In this document: piece after piece, positions 31,714-43,991 of the stretch | How positions within the stretch are numbered: position 1 is the first letter of the stretch | How the letters are laid out: the number at the start of each line of letters is the position of its first letter | NCBI GenBank assembly: GCA_030247885.1 | Contig: JAPDRO010000003.1 | Location: forward strand, 248,001 to 312,000 | Reading direction: 5' to 3' | From: Taxawa tesnikishii (nom. ined.) | Taxonomy: Eukaryota; Ascomycota; Dothideomycetes; Dothideales | DNA: 64,000 bases | Program-made: the position numbers and the translations under genes | Notes under the pieces: generated by a model | The model's input: the letters and a program-made list of their open reading frames with translations, nothing else | What the model was told of the DNA's origin: nothing | Database searches by the model: none

Positions 31714-33401
31714 CTATTCCGTACACGCTGAGATCTCTTGTCTGATCATGCTGCACAGCCCATCTGGGGAAGCCTCGAGGAGCTGGACTTCTGCCTTGAG
31801 ATTTAGCATCAGCATGACCTGGAGCTCCCGCCTCCACTCCACATCTTCCCCGCTTTGGGTGAATTGTTGACTTTCGAGCATTTTCCGGGCCTTGTGGCGG
31901 TCTCGTTTGCTTAGCTGAAGAAGCCCTTGGCTTGTGTGCGTACTTTCACCGTCCGCGACATGCTTGCTGCGAAGACCGACCCAACGCATACTCGGCACGG
32001 TAAGGGTGTCTTTCTCTTTTGCAAAAGCAGCCGAGCCGTGCTTGTACGTGGAGAAAATAGCCATGCCGTCGGGGTCGTAGTCCATCAGTCCGTACACAGG
32101 AGGGCTTCGGAAGCCATTACGCGGAGATGCCGTAGACAGATAACGCGTCATCGCTCGTGTCGATACATCTGGATAACCTTTACCCTGAAGGAGTGTCAGG
32201 TATATTTTTACAGACAGCCACCAAATGCACCAACCGTGACCATGATGCCTCTCGTGCAGACTTCGCTCCAAAACGGTGACGCTGCAATAGAGTGGAAGGT
32301 TGCCTACGGTGGTAAGCCTTTCCGTCAGGCTCGCCTGCGTACGAAGTCTACCTCTTTCTCGATCACAAGGATCCACTGAACTGCCTGCATGTCCGCTGAT
32401 AAGACTTCCCGCGTTGGTGGGATGAGAGTGCCTTCTTTGTCGGAGGAAGTGTCAAGCTGCGAGCCATCTCTTCGACAAATCTGGAGAGCCCCTACGATGA
32501 GCCCTTTGGCGGCTGCCGACTAGGTTGCTGTTAGTCTGTGCTGTGCGCGTATACGGAAACACGCAGCAAACCACGTTCAGACATATCCTTGGAACGTTGA
32601 ACGAACGAGCAATGATGTCGACGTAGCGATCCACAGCAGCTTGACGGCCAAACAGTGCCGGGTCTCGGTAGTAGAGATCTCTGGGCGAATCTGTTAGCTT
32701 TCACCTAAACGCCAAAGCTGCCGTAACACCATGGTAAAACTGCTTTTACCGTTTCGTAAGAATTACACCCGTGATGATGGCCTCGTGGATCAATTCCAAA
32801 AGTCTGATTACAACAGCTGGACATTATCAGCAATGGATACTCTCTCCGCAAACGAGTGCACGGTACTGAATCTCCAAGCTTCTTCAGCAGTTTTTCCAGG
32901 AAAAGAGAGACTTCTAGGTCGCAGCTCATCGTCAGGCGAGGTACTGCTGCATGCATCCAGGACTATCGTCGCTCCTGCTCTCTCTGCCAACAGCGCATCT
33001 ACGACGGTTTCGAAGACCCGCTCAATCTTTGCGATCACTTCCTCGTTTTCCACAATAGTCGGACCTTCAACTTTGTGATGATCCGCTTGCACATCAACAT
33101 AGGCTCCCGACCCATGTCTCACTTGCGGAACTTCTGTCTCAGAATCGCGATCGTGGGACCCCGCTGGCGCATCATGGCCAGGTTCTGGACAAGGCGGACA
33201 ATTTGAACTGTCCTCATAAACCCCGTCTAAATCAACATTAGGCGGCGAAGAAGGCGCTGTAGTCCGCGAGACAAGATCATCGTCCGTAGTCAATAGATGT
33301 TGAGCTGCATGGATTAGCGACTCTTGTGAAGAGTCTTGAAGCAATTCATCTGCAAAGAGCATGTCATCGTCGTCGTCGTGCAACATGGCTACTGTGCGCA
33401 T
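31714..33401 (-). CDS. SPO11: Meiotic double-strand-break endonuclease Spo11
   Basis: Six exons: 33401-32867, 32816-32750, 32680-32572, 32519-32352, 32303-32235 and 32184-31714; introns of 48-69 bp; 472 residues. Conserved joins support every splice, e.g. AWRF-TVVIRLLELIHEA, LTK-RDLYYRDPALFG, VIEKE-ATFHSIAASPFW, GIMVT-GKGYPDVSTRA. The catalytic Tyr pair is in RDLYYRD (residues 204-205). The Toprim region has EKEATF (metal Glu) and YGLMDYDPDGMAIF (DxD), then PSMRWVGLRSKHV. The enzyme starts meiotic recombination by a topoisomerase-VI-like cleavage. The N-terminal 100 residues are acidic and variable (a DDDDD run from CATCGT repeats at 33363-33378). An ATG at 33386 is an alternative start. No frame damage. 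Confidence 0.94.
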
Positions 33402-33690
33402 GCGTAACGCGTTGCAGCGAGGTGTCGCAGTGAATGGGTGTTGGACCAAAGTGTTGGTGGGCACGACGAGGCCAGTCTGGTCGGCAAAGCTGAAGCCAAT
33501 AAAGAGGAAAGAGGTCGCGCTTTCGGGAGACGCGTCGCTCTTTCCCTCTCGGAATTACATTCGCGCCTCGCGTCTGCCTCTCCACAACCACTTTATCCTA
33601 CCCACTCGCGACACAGCACAGCACCCATTGTACGAGAACTCGAACTACTATAGATTTGCCCATACTCTGGAGACGTGTTGTACAAGAATC
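33402..33690. promoter_or_regulatory. Divergent promoter SPO11 / CAF-1 subunit
   Basis: 289 bp separate the start codons of a meiotic gene and a replication-linked gene. No TATA box or named operator can be asserted by eye; the short shared spacer is the observation. Confidence 0.5.
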
Positions 33691-35765
33691 ATGGACGAAC
33701 CAGCCGACACGATTGCTGTCTGCGAAACCAAGAAACGCCCTTTCCCAGATAACGAGCCTCACGTGTCGATACCACTTTCGGGCGAAGCAGTTCAGTCTGT
33801 CGAGACTAGCACATCCATGCCTACACCACCCCTGACCGCGGAATCCGACAATGGTAGCCCCGCACAATCAAAAGACGCGCTGAGACAGGCATCTCCAGCC
33901 CTGAGCACCTCAACGCTAAGTAGCCTTGCAACTTCAACCCAGGAGCCCAGGGATGGAGCAAGCGGTACACTAGCGAAAGCATCTTCAAGTACACCTCGCC
34001 CTGCCAAGCGCAGGAAGTTGACTGTTGTTGAGAAAGAGCAACAACTGCGGGAGAAGGAGGCCAAGGAACGCGAAAAGGCAGAGAAGAAGGCGAAGAGGGA
34101 AGAAGAGAAGACCAAGAAGGAGGAAGAGAAGCGAGTTAAGGATGAAGAGCGCCGGCGGAAGAATGAGGAGAGGGAAGTGAAGCAGCGCGAAAAGGACTTG
34201 GAGAAGCAGCGCAAGGAAGAGGAAAGGGCCAAGAAGAGAGAGTGAGTATGTCCAAGGCTTGAGTCGTTCTGGCTAACAGGACAACAGTCCCAGATGCGCC
34301 TAAACTCCTTCTTTGCTAAGCCTGCCACACCAAAGCCTGCTAGCACACAAGTAGCTCCAAGTCAATCTCCCTTGGATAACGGCAGGAGAAAGTCGTTGTC
34401 ATTGGGGTCAGAAGAACCAATGGTGGAGTTGCAGGTAAAATCCGTTTCCCCAGAGAGGAAACCTACTCCAGCGAAAAGGTCGGATTATGAGGTCGTATTC
34501 TTGCCGTTTGCACTTCCTTCGTACACCACCTGTGCACCTTACAGCAGGTTCGTGGACGCCAAGAGCGAGGCGGATGCAGCGGCAAACCGGTTTGATAAGC
34601 TCTTACAGAACGCTTTCAGGCCCTCAACAGAACATACATCACCAGCAGATCTGCTAAAGACTTGGTTCGCCCAGGACCGCGATCGGTCGCGGGGTCTCTG
34701 GCAACCAAATGTGCGCGAAGTCATCGAAAGTCTCCAAGGATCACCTGGGAACCCGGTCGATCTTACAGCGGACGGTGGAGAAGGTCACAGACCCGAGGAT
34801 CTCTTGGAAGCAGTTTCCATACGGCATCTCCACTTTGCGGAAGACGTGAGACCCCCATATCATGGCTCTTACTCAAAGATCACATTGCAGCCAGAATCTG
34901 CGCGTCTGCGGAGGAACCCGTTCAGCAAGGTTCGCAAAGATACAGACTACGGGTACGACTCGGAAGCCGAATGGGAAGAGCCTGAAGAAGGCGAAGACAT
35001 CCTGTCCGATGGCGAGGATGATGTCGAAAGTATTGGTAGTGCAGATGATATGGATGGCTTCCTTGACGACGAGGATGCTGGAGATGCGAAAAGAAAAGTC
35101 ATCACGGGTGATCTGAAGCCCATCAGTACTGGACTGTGTTGGGAGGACGCTTCGGGCAAGCTCGACTCATATGCTAGCGAAGTAGTGGCGGACTTAGAAG
35201 GAATGAGGGTTGAGTTTCTGATCGGTACGTGCTTGCATTTTGCAACGCTTTGTTTCAGAACTTGACAGCAGACAGACCTTCCCACTACCTCGATCAATCC
35301 ATTCTCAACCTCATATTGGCAGACTCAGATGCCCCCGCCTCCTCAACCAGCATCAGAACCCACGTTGCAGTTGCAGAATGGTCTGCTGAAGTTACGTCCA
35401 CCTCTGCAGACTCGCCAGAGTAACGAGTCCAGTATCGTTGGTGCAGCAAGTGGAATGAAGGGTCCCATCATGGCAGTTGAGAAGGGCAAAGCCGCAAAAG
35501 CACCGGTGAAGAAGCTTAGCAGCGAGGATCTTGCAGAGTTCAAGGAAGCTGTGCAGGGTAGTAATCTCACGAAGATTGAGCTGCTCAAGGCATTGAAGAA
35601 AAGGTACATGCACATGTTTGCGGCTCATGACCGAGAAGCGCTGACGAATGGTGCAGATTTCCTAAACTCACAAACGAGACCATCAAAGATACACTTAGCT
35701 CTGACTTCGCCCGTGTTGGTGCGACGGCAGCAGAGAAAAGATGGATCTTCATTAGCGATTCTTGA
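33691..35765 (+). CDS. RLF2: Chromatin assembly factor 1 large subunit (Cac1/Rlf2)
   Basis: Four exons: 33691-34241, 34288-35224, 35276-35603 and 35657-35765; about 641 residues. Residues about 110-190 form the long charged KER coiled coil (EKEQQLREKEAKEREKAEKK and on). MRLNSFFAKP and similar text is the PCNA-type region; DYEVVFLPFALPSYTTCAPY and the acidic EWEEPEEGEDILSDGEDDVE segment are the ED/Cac2-binding zone. The C-terminal winged helix ends TNETIKDTLSSDFARVGATA and EKRWIFI. CAF-1 deposits H3-H4 on new DNA. Joins DFLI-DLPTTSINPF and KALKKR-FPKLTNET are good. The first join needs one base: CCC at 34289-34291 should be CCCC for phase. It diverges from SPO11. Confidence 0.9.
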
Positions 35766-36321
35766 TTCGAATTTCACCTCAAGGCCGCTATGGTCAATAT
35801 CGAACCAGATAGTTGGCTTGCTCAGGACCACAAGTGTAGGCATACAGTGATTATGTTTTCAAGGGTATCATTACTTGCACGATGTTTGCACGATGATTTG
35901 GCAAGGCGTCTTGGAGGATTTTGCTGTCTTTGCTGGCCCACTGACAGGCCATACGGCGGCTCTATGTGTTTCGGAATTGCTCTCTACGAATGGTATTCAT
36001 GTTGCTGGAGGAACGGCTGGAAGCATACTGTTTTTATGCTCGGAAAAATCGTGTCGTGAAACACCTGGCTTCGGCAAAACTTAGTATAGATACCCAACGA
36101 GTAGATGATCAGAATCCAATTGTACGCGCCCTCTCAAGAGTAGACCGCAGTCAAGTGAATGGACGCAAGGTCTTTAAGCCGAATGCGGAAAGCCAGCCGA
36201 GACTTGGCATATATCAGACCGTTGTTGCTACATGGCAGCAACTACACTGTTTATTTGCCTTCATTTACCTCTGGAGTACATGCTATGAACGAAGAACAAT
36301 AACCCAACTCCTTCTTTCACT
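35766..36321. other. Intergenic, no supported gene
   Basis: 556 bp between two forward genes; short frames only. Confidence 0.5.
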
Positions 36322-39207
36322 ATGGACGATCTCTCAGGACTCGACTGGTCGGCAGCTCCCAAATCCAACAATGCCGCTCCGCTGAAGCCCGCCCCGTCCA
36401 TGTCTAACTACTCAGGCTTCCGGGCTACTCCTCCTCCGCTCTCCAGTAATAACACGCCGCAACCATTCAGCAGACCTTCAAGTGCTTTGAGTGCACAAAA
36501 ACTTCCTACAAAGTCACCCTCACCGGCAAATGACAGCTTCTCCAGCCTCCTCTCTCTGAACTCCAAGAAGGCGCCCAGCAATCTCACCTTACAGGACCGT
36601 CAGAGGCAATTGCTGGAGGACAAGCGGAAACAGGAGGCCGAGCAGAGAAAGAGACTGGACAGTCAATTCAGCGCCAATGATGCGCATCTGTGGGATAATC
36701 TTGGGAGTGGGAGGGGTACGCCGGAAGCGAGGACTGCGTCACCCGCAGCGCCTTTGGGTGACAGACAACTAGGAGGAGCAAAGGACGAACATGAGGATGA
36801 CATTCTGGCTGCCTTCAACTCGGTCGCTCCGGTGGATAAGAGCAGTCATTTTCCACCCCGGTTCCAGCTGGTGCAAGCGGAAGGAATACACCAGCAGTAG
36901 CGCAGAGCAACGGGCAGACTTATGATCAGAACAATGCAAACAATGGCATGCTGGGAGACGACGATGACCCGTTTGGTCTGGGGGCTATGCCAGCGAGAAG
37001 TGCAGGGAGAAGCCCACAACCGGCGCCGCAAACGGATGATGATGATGATATACTGGGCGATTTGGGCAAGCCAGTCACTGCAAAGCCTCCACAAAGAGCC
37101 CCGGTTGATGAGACCTTCAATATCGAGGAACCTGAAACCACACCATCTCCTCCGCCAGCCTCGGATCCTCGCGATCGTGCCATAGCAGAACTCGTGGATA
37201 TGGGCTTCCCAACAGATCGATCAAGGCGAGCGCTGGACGAAACCGACGGGAATATTCAAGCTGCCGTCAGCTGGCTGCTCAACCAAGCACACGAAGAGTC
37301 GCGGCAAAGATCGCGTGGAGGCCAGGGTGAAGAAAGACACAGGACGCCGATACAGGAGGTCAGAAGCCAGCGCCAGACGGCTGCGCAGAGAGGACCACGA
37401 GATCAGTCAGAAGACTCTTTACCAGCCTGGATGCGTCAAGAAGGACGGTCTGGCTCTGCCCAGCGGAAACAAGACGGTCGGTCGCCCGGTCCGGAAAAAG
37501 ATGCGGCGCGTCTCGCATCTGAGTTCGGAACCAGTCTGTTCAAGTCCGCAAATTCTTTATGGAAAACTGGCCAGAAACAGATGCAGAGAGCAATTGCCGA
37601 CTTCCAGCAAGAAGGTAACCCAAACCAACCCAAATGGATGAGGGAGGCCAGTGCAGATTCACAGAGGGCTAGTAGCCGGGGGCCACAAGAGGCTGCTCCT
37701 CGTGCACAAGCGAGGTCGGCTGCAGAGGCAACCGATGAAGCCATGATGTTGGAGTCAGGAGCCGGTCGACCACAGAAACCGTCCCGTCCAAGCGCAACTG
37801 AGCCACACCGCCTTGCCCCTAACGGATCTCTATCGAGGGGACGGTCGCCGGCGCACGACTTGCCTGATCGGACTACACCCCAACCTCGCCTCATGCAACA
37901 GCAATCTTCTCCAGCCATCGACAAGCGCCCCACTACAAAGCTCAGCCGGCAAGAAGTAGAGGAACAAACATCACAAGCTTATGTCAGCCCTGCGCGACGA
38001 AAACGGCCAACTCCCAAGCCGGAAGCCGAGCCAGAGGTCGACCTCTTCAGTCCAGCTCCAGCCACAGCAACACCATCTCAACCTGCGCGACCCTCACAGG
38101 CGACGCCCCTGCACGCACGCCAGTCCCTGCTGTCAGGCCAGCATCTATACCGCAGCGACCACGCCCCACAGTTGCGCCACGAAACATTCCTCAAGTATCA
38201 CCCACCGCACTCTCAAACTCCGCCCAGCATCGAAACGCCGGTACCGCAGCGTTCAAACGTGGTGACTATGCAGCGGCACATGCATCCTACACCTCCGCCC
38301 TTTCTCCAATCCCGCCCGCCCATCCCCTCACCATCATCATTCTCTCAAATCGCGCACTGACAGCCATCAAAACCGGAGACCCCAAGGTGGCCGTTGCGGA
38401 CGCTGACGCCGCCCTCAACCTCATTGGATCTGCGCGTGGCGAAGGCGAAACGATCGACACGGGCGACGGCGTCAAGGAGATGAAAGAGTTCTACGGGAAA
38501 GCGCTGATGCGCAAAGCCGAAGCGCTCGAGAACATGGAAAGATGGTCCGAGGCGGGCGGAGCGTGGCGCTTGTGCATCGAGGCCGGCGTGGGCGGAGCAG
38601 TGAGCCTGCGCGGACGGGACAGGTGCGAGAAAGCCGCCGCCGGTGGGTCGGGTGATGCCTCTGCGGCAACGACGGCGAGAGCAGCGCCCGCCAGACCCGC
38701 GCAGCCGACGAAGAAACCGCCCCCGAAGCCAATCGCCAGACCGCAGCTGTCGTCGCAGGCGTCCGCGGAGGCGGTCAAGAAGTTACGCGCGGCGAATGCG
38801 GCTGCGGAGAAGGCGGATGATGAGAAGTTCCTCCTTTCCGACCAAGTCGAGGCGCGCATTAACAGCTGGAAGGGCGGGAAAGCGGACAATTTACGTGCGC
38901 TTCTCGGCAGTCTGGATGCCGTGCTCTGGCCCGAGGCTGGGTGGAAGAAGGTGGGCATGAGCGATCTGGTCATCCCTGGCAAGGTGAAGATCATCTACAT
39001 GAAGGCGATTGCGAAGGTTCATCCGGATAAGGTGAGTTACCGAAGTGCAGAACGGCGGGCACTGGTGAGTCAGATCGTGATTGCTAACGTTAGGTTGTGC
39101 AACAGATTCCACAGAGCGCGACAACGGAGCAGAGGATGATCAGCGCGTCGGTTTTCGCTACGTTGAACGAGGCTTGGGATAAGTTCAAGCGTGATAACGG
39201 ACTCTAG
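36322..39207 (+). CDS. SWA2: Auxilin-like J-domain protein (Swa2), frame broken twice
   Basis: Two exons, 36322-39031 and 39106-39207, about 937 residues after correction. Order of parts: a disordered N-terminus with clathrin/adaptor-type DPFG motifs and DDDDDILGDLG; a UBA domain (RAIAELVDMGFPTDRSRRAL, about 285-325); a disordered Pro/Ser/Gln-rich middle; a TPR block (FKRGDYAAAHASYTSALS, IIILSNRALTAIKTGD); and a C-terminal J domain with HPDK, spliced to IPQSATTEQRMISASVFATL. The family uncoats clathrin vesicles with Hsp70. The frame is lost at CCCC 36856-36859 (SHFPP-PVPAGASG) and CCCC 38106-38109 (QATP-PARTPVPAVRP); one more C at each restores continuity. The acceptor at 39105 is chosen over one 12 bp upstream because it gives the family's HPDKIP. 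Confidence 0.88.
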
Positions 39208-40265
39208 GTTCGGGTTACTAGAACAGCTGAATGTGACGATAGATTCGGGTGGTCATTGCACTCTGATGCTACCTGGAAAAATATTTTGTTAGGAAGATTT
39301 GTCCGAGGTGGATCATGCGTGAGTGCCCGCCGCACTTTTCCGATTCCTCTTCCCGCCTCTCTCTATTTCCAAAGTCCTGTCATCCGGGTTCTCGGAGCTC
39401 ACAGGTGGTGGGGGAGAAATTTGATAGTTTCACCGCCCATTTCTTTTTGTAAGTATTCATTCTTCTCGACCACTCGTATTGGTAGTAATCACGGCTTGTG
39501 CTTGCTCGTGGTGCATCCAGCAAGTCCTTCTCATCCAGGTCCCTTTTCCTATCATAGACGTCGGCGGGAAACAAGATCGCTCCTGCAGCTCTCAAGTGAG
39601 CAGCTCTCAATCGAAAAGGTGGAGTGATGATGGCAGGCCTAGACGAGATGTTCTCTCGATGGCGCAGCATACAGAAAGGCCGTCGAGATGAGGTGGCATG
39701 CAACGAGGAACTCCAACTGTTGCACAAAGCTTCTTCCATTGATCTCGGCAACCCGCACTGGCAGATTCGTTGGCCTGGTCGGGGTCTTTGGCTTCTGAGG
39801 AGACATGTGCGATCAAGGATCGAGAGGACGGTCGAAACGGGGAAGAGCTGCTGCGAGAGGAAGGGCCTCTCCGTACTGGCCATCTCACGATGATGTACCG
39901 CTTCCTCCACTCAAGGGATTGAAGGAGATGCGCTGCATCCCTCGTATAGCGTTATGAGAGATGTGGATCTGGGTTCTTGTCCTGGTTGCTGAACTGAAGG
40001 AGGCACGCTACTTCGTACACGACGGATGCGGGCAGATACTCGTCAGTTGGCTGGTTCTCGTGTCGCTAGACCAGAGGCTCCATGATGCATCCGGGAAGCC
40101 GTCAGGATGAGCAATTAATGAATCTGAAAAAGAAGGAAGGAAACCGACACGCGAGAGACTGAGATTCCAGAAGAAAGAGTGACACCGGAGCAGTTCGGGT
40201 TGTCCTTGGAGTTCGTTTTCATCAAATCGTTCACCACAAAAGCCCGTTCGTACATATTCTGATCC
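39208..40265. other. Intergenic, no supported gene
   Basis: 1.06 kb between convergent genes. A minus-strand frame of 176 codons (39380-39910) lacks family resemblance and a plausible composition, so I leave it out. Confidence 0.45.
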
Positions 40266-42764
40266 TTACTTGTGCAACACCTCGTCGCCTTTGATCTTCC
40301 ACTCTCCTCCTTCCCTTGTCGCGCTCAAAACTCCAATCTCCTTGCCCTCCGAATCCACAAGCGTAAACTCCGTATCCTCATCCGGCTCGAACAACTTGAC
40401 CTCAACATCCTCCCTCCAGTCCCACGTCGTCCTCTTCTCGCCCTCTTTGCCTAACACAAGCAGCGTCCCTTGCCTTACATACAACGGCAGGCTGGTAAAA
40501 TCGTGCTTCTCCTTCACCCACTTGGGACCCTCGACGACGTTTCCGTCCCACCAGCTCGTCCAGCGGCCAGCAGGAAGGTAGAATTCGACTTCACCGCTCT
40601 CGTCGAAGACAGGCGCGACGAGGATGCGCGAGCCAAGCATGAACTGTGCGTCGCAGAGCCACGCCGTCCTGTCTTCGGGGAACTCGAGGGCCATGGCACG
40701 GACGCTGACGGGCCAGCCGTGTTTGACGGCCTCGGTGGCCGTGCTATACAGGTATGGCATCAGCCTGCATTTGAGCTGAGTGGCACGACGCAGGACAGCT
40801 GAGGCGCCCTGCTCGGAGCGGTCATCGTTGTCTATCAGCCATGGCACACGGTAAGAGTTTGAGCCGTGGAGGCGGGAGTGCGAGGATAGAAGCCCGAACT
40901 GGACCCAGCGCTTGTAGATGGTAGCATCGGGCGTTCCCTCGAACCCGCCAATGTCGACGGACCAGAAGCTGTATCCGCACAGGCCAAGCGAGAGACCTCC
41001 GCGGACTGACTCGGCCATGGCTTCATAGGTGGATTCGCAGTCGCCGCCCCACTGAAGTGGGAAGCGCTGGGTGCCGGCGGTAGCAGAGCGCGAGAAGAGG
41101 ACGGCTTGGTCGTTGCCATAGCGCTTCTGCAGCGCTTCATACACGATCTTGTTGTAGATGAAGGCGTAGTAGTTGTGCATCTTAGCCGGATCAAGGCTGG
41201 AGTCGTGCCAGACAACGTCGGTTGAGGGGATGCGCTCGCCGAAGTCTGTCTTGATGGTGTCGACACCAATATCAAAGAGCTCGTTCAGGCAACTCACGAA
41301 CCAGTCGCAGGCGGCTGGGTTGGTGAAGTCGACGATGGCCATGCCCGCTTGCCAGAGGTCCCATTGGAAGATGTCGCCGTTCTTGCGCTTCAGGAGGTAA
41401 CCCTTGGCGGCTGCTTCAGCGAAGACTGGGGAGGCCTGACCTAGGTAAGGGTTGATCCAGACGCAGACTTTGTTAATGAGCCCATCCTTCTTAAATCGTG
41501 CAATCGATGACTTGGGATCAGGGAAATACTTTTTGTCGAAGACGAAGTCACACCAGTGGAACGCTCGGAGCCAAAAGCAGTCCTACACAAGGTTTGAGCC
41601 AAGGACCCAGCAAACCCAAAGCCATACTCACGTAATGGAAAACTTCCAAAGGAATATCCCGCTCTCTCATTCCGTCCAAGAAGCTAGCAACAGTCTTATC
41701 GTCATACTCGGTAGTGAAAGAAGTGGTAAGCCACAAGCCTGGCATCGTCAGCAAGATACTTTCGAAAAAGGACTCGTTGACATTACCGTAGCTCCAGCTA
41801 GGCACCTTGCCCGGCTTTCCTGTGAGTACCGTGTACCTGTTCAGGACCTCCTTGGGTGTAGGTCCGTAGATGATATACCACTTCAACCTCTGACCCTCGA
41901 CACTAGTCTGCACTCTGCAGCTGCGCTCGCTGCCAATCTCAAGGTCCACCCTCTCAGGCGCATCGATGAAGACACCGTACCCGCGATTACTGAGCCAGAA
42001 AGAGACGTTCTTGTACGCCTGCTCACTCGATGTACCGCCGTCGGCGTTCCAGAGCGAGACGTGCTGACCCACCTTGTTGAAGGCACCGAAGCGCTCGCCC
42101 AGACCATAGACCTGTTCACCTACGCTGAGGTTTGTCTGGGTCAGGATGTAATGATGGATTTGCCGCATGTCGGCAGTTTGCATCGGACTGCTGGTGGCGG
42201 GATCATAGGCCAGACCCACGCTGCGGTTGAGAAGCGAGGTCAGCTTGTGCTTGCCGTCGGCGCTGTGGAAGCGGATGTCAAACGTGTGTAGCTGAGAAGT
42301 AACCGTAGCTGCTATGCTGCCGGAGGAGATGGTGGTTCCGCTTTCGGACTTGGTCACGGAAGCCTTCACGTCTGGTTTGCCTCCGGGGAAGAGATCGAAG
42401 TGTGGTCCCTTGTTGAGAGCACCATGCCAGTGTGTCACCTCAACAGACAGAATTCCATCTGTTACTGCCTCAATGTCCTACAACATTTCAGTCAATTGAG
42501 AACGTTCAACAACCTCTAGGCTGTTGCGCAGAGCAAAGGTACCACTGTGAGAGTAGGTCGGTTCAGTGTGTCTCCACGGGACCGAATCTGCGTTGTTGGG
42601 CAGAGTAGACTGAGTTTCTTGCCATTTTGGGATTGATCGATGGAATAGATTTCTTCGGCGTATTCGACCCTCTTCCCCTCGGCGACCAGCCACATTCCTG
42701 CAGGCATCATCAACCAAAGGTAAGGGATTGTCTCGGTTACCGACTTACCATCTCTGAACTTCAT
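40266..42764 (-). CDS. GH31 alpha-xylosidase
   Basis: Four exons: 42764-42749 (16 bp), 42697-42543, 42477-41632 and 41582-40266; introns 51, 65 and 49 bp; 777 residues. Joins MKFRDG-MWLVAEGKRVEYAE, RPTLTV-DIEAVTDGILSVE and LEVFHY-DCFWLRAFHWCDF are conserved. The nucleophile Asp is in IKTDFGERIP (about 452) and the acid/base Asp in QWGGDCEST (about 520), matching YicI-type alpha-xylosidases rather than maltases. It lacks a signal peptide, so it is probably intracellular and acts on xylosylated oligosaccharides such as isoprimeverose taken up from xyloglucan. No frame damage. Family is certain; xylosidase specificity is inferred from the YicI-like motifs. Confidence 0.92.
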
Positions 42765-43991
42765 CTTGAATATGGATCGACGCCAATTCGCAGGTTAAAC
42801 TACTCACGTCAGACGCTCGACTTCAAAGACTTGACAGCCGCGCGAAAGCCGAGTAACTACACGAGGGTATCGAGCACAGAAAGAAAAGACAAATGTACCT
42901 AGCAGAATCTGGGAGACATCTGACATCCTCGGCCTACTTGTACGTGACTTACATGTGGATCTACCAAGCGCCTGCATCAGGTGGTTGGTTTAGCCCGATG
43001 GGCGCGGAGGGGTAGCATGTAACAGACGGAGAATTTCCCACCGAGCCATGCGACGTCGAATCAATGCAGGTACGCAGGCGGTAAACTGACTCCTGCTGGC
43101 CACAACTTCTGCCATTCTCGTCGAGAGGACCATTTTCTCCGGCCGAGAAGACACGATGTCTATGGCTGCGTGAATTGGTGGTCCGGTCAGGAAGGCAACG
43201 GAGGTTCTCCGCATTGGTATGGCGTCTTCTCAATCTCGACATTATACTCTACAACCGGACGTACCGATCCAGACAGACTGTTCGGGAGTGAAAGTGAATA
43301 CAGCAGAAGCCCTTTTGTTCAGAGGATATGACATATGAAACAGACTCCAGTTGAAGATGGTCGAAAGAGCTATAGAGATAGAGCAGTATAGGAATCTTCG
43401 GCGGCAGCCGCCCCGGTTTTCCGGTAACAACTTCCCCTAGCTCAAATGCGCGAGTCATGCCCATACTAGACTCAAATGGGTATGCACGAAGCAGACAGCA
43501 ACTATGATCGCTCTATAGAGTAGGGCTTCCTTTGAGCTCTGACATACTATCCTATTGCTGCGATAACTGAAAGCGATCAGCCGAAGTGAAGCTCCAGTGA
43601 AACTTTCACTGGAGCTCAAGTGGAGTATTCAGAAGTCTGCCGGCAACCACTGATCGAAAGTCGACATGACGTTTGATCCTTCAGCTGCTTCGAAGAACTG
43701 TTTTTCACGCATGGTTCTCTCCAACGACACGATTATACCATCCGCCATGAGGAGGCTTCCCAGGTTTTCGTGGTGGCGCGGATGCGAGCGGCTACATCTA
43801 TGTGCCACTGGTTCATTGACCGCCCAGCCAGCAGTTTTCCGGTCCTTATGAGCATGCTGTTAGCGAACCCAATCAGGGATTCTTCCATCCATCTCCTGAA
43901 GTGGGAGCACTGTGCCATTTGCCAACCTGGCAAGCGCTCGTTCCCTTATACGGCGGGAATACTCTCATCTCTTTTCACATCCTCACATCTC
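42765..43991. other. Intergenic with repeat array
   Basis: 1.2 kb with no credible gene; contains array C with a perfect palindrome. Confidence 0.5.
43580..43623. repeat. 11-bp-period degenerate tandem array C
   Basis: Units GCCGAAGTGAA, GCTCCAGTGAA, ACTTTCACTGG, AGCTCAAGTGG. The third unit is in the opposite sense, and together they make a perfect 27-bp inverted repeat at 43590-43616 (AGCTCCAGTGAAA, one C, TTTCACTGGAGCT). Confidence 0.8.

Noticed and set aside
39380-39910. Minus-strand frame of 176 codons
   Set aside because: Arg/Ser/Cys-rich without any family pattern and no conserved start; likely chance in a gene-free spacer.
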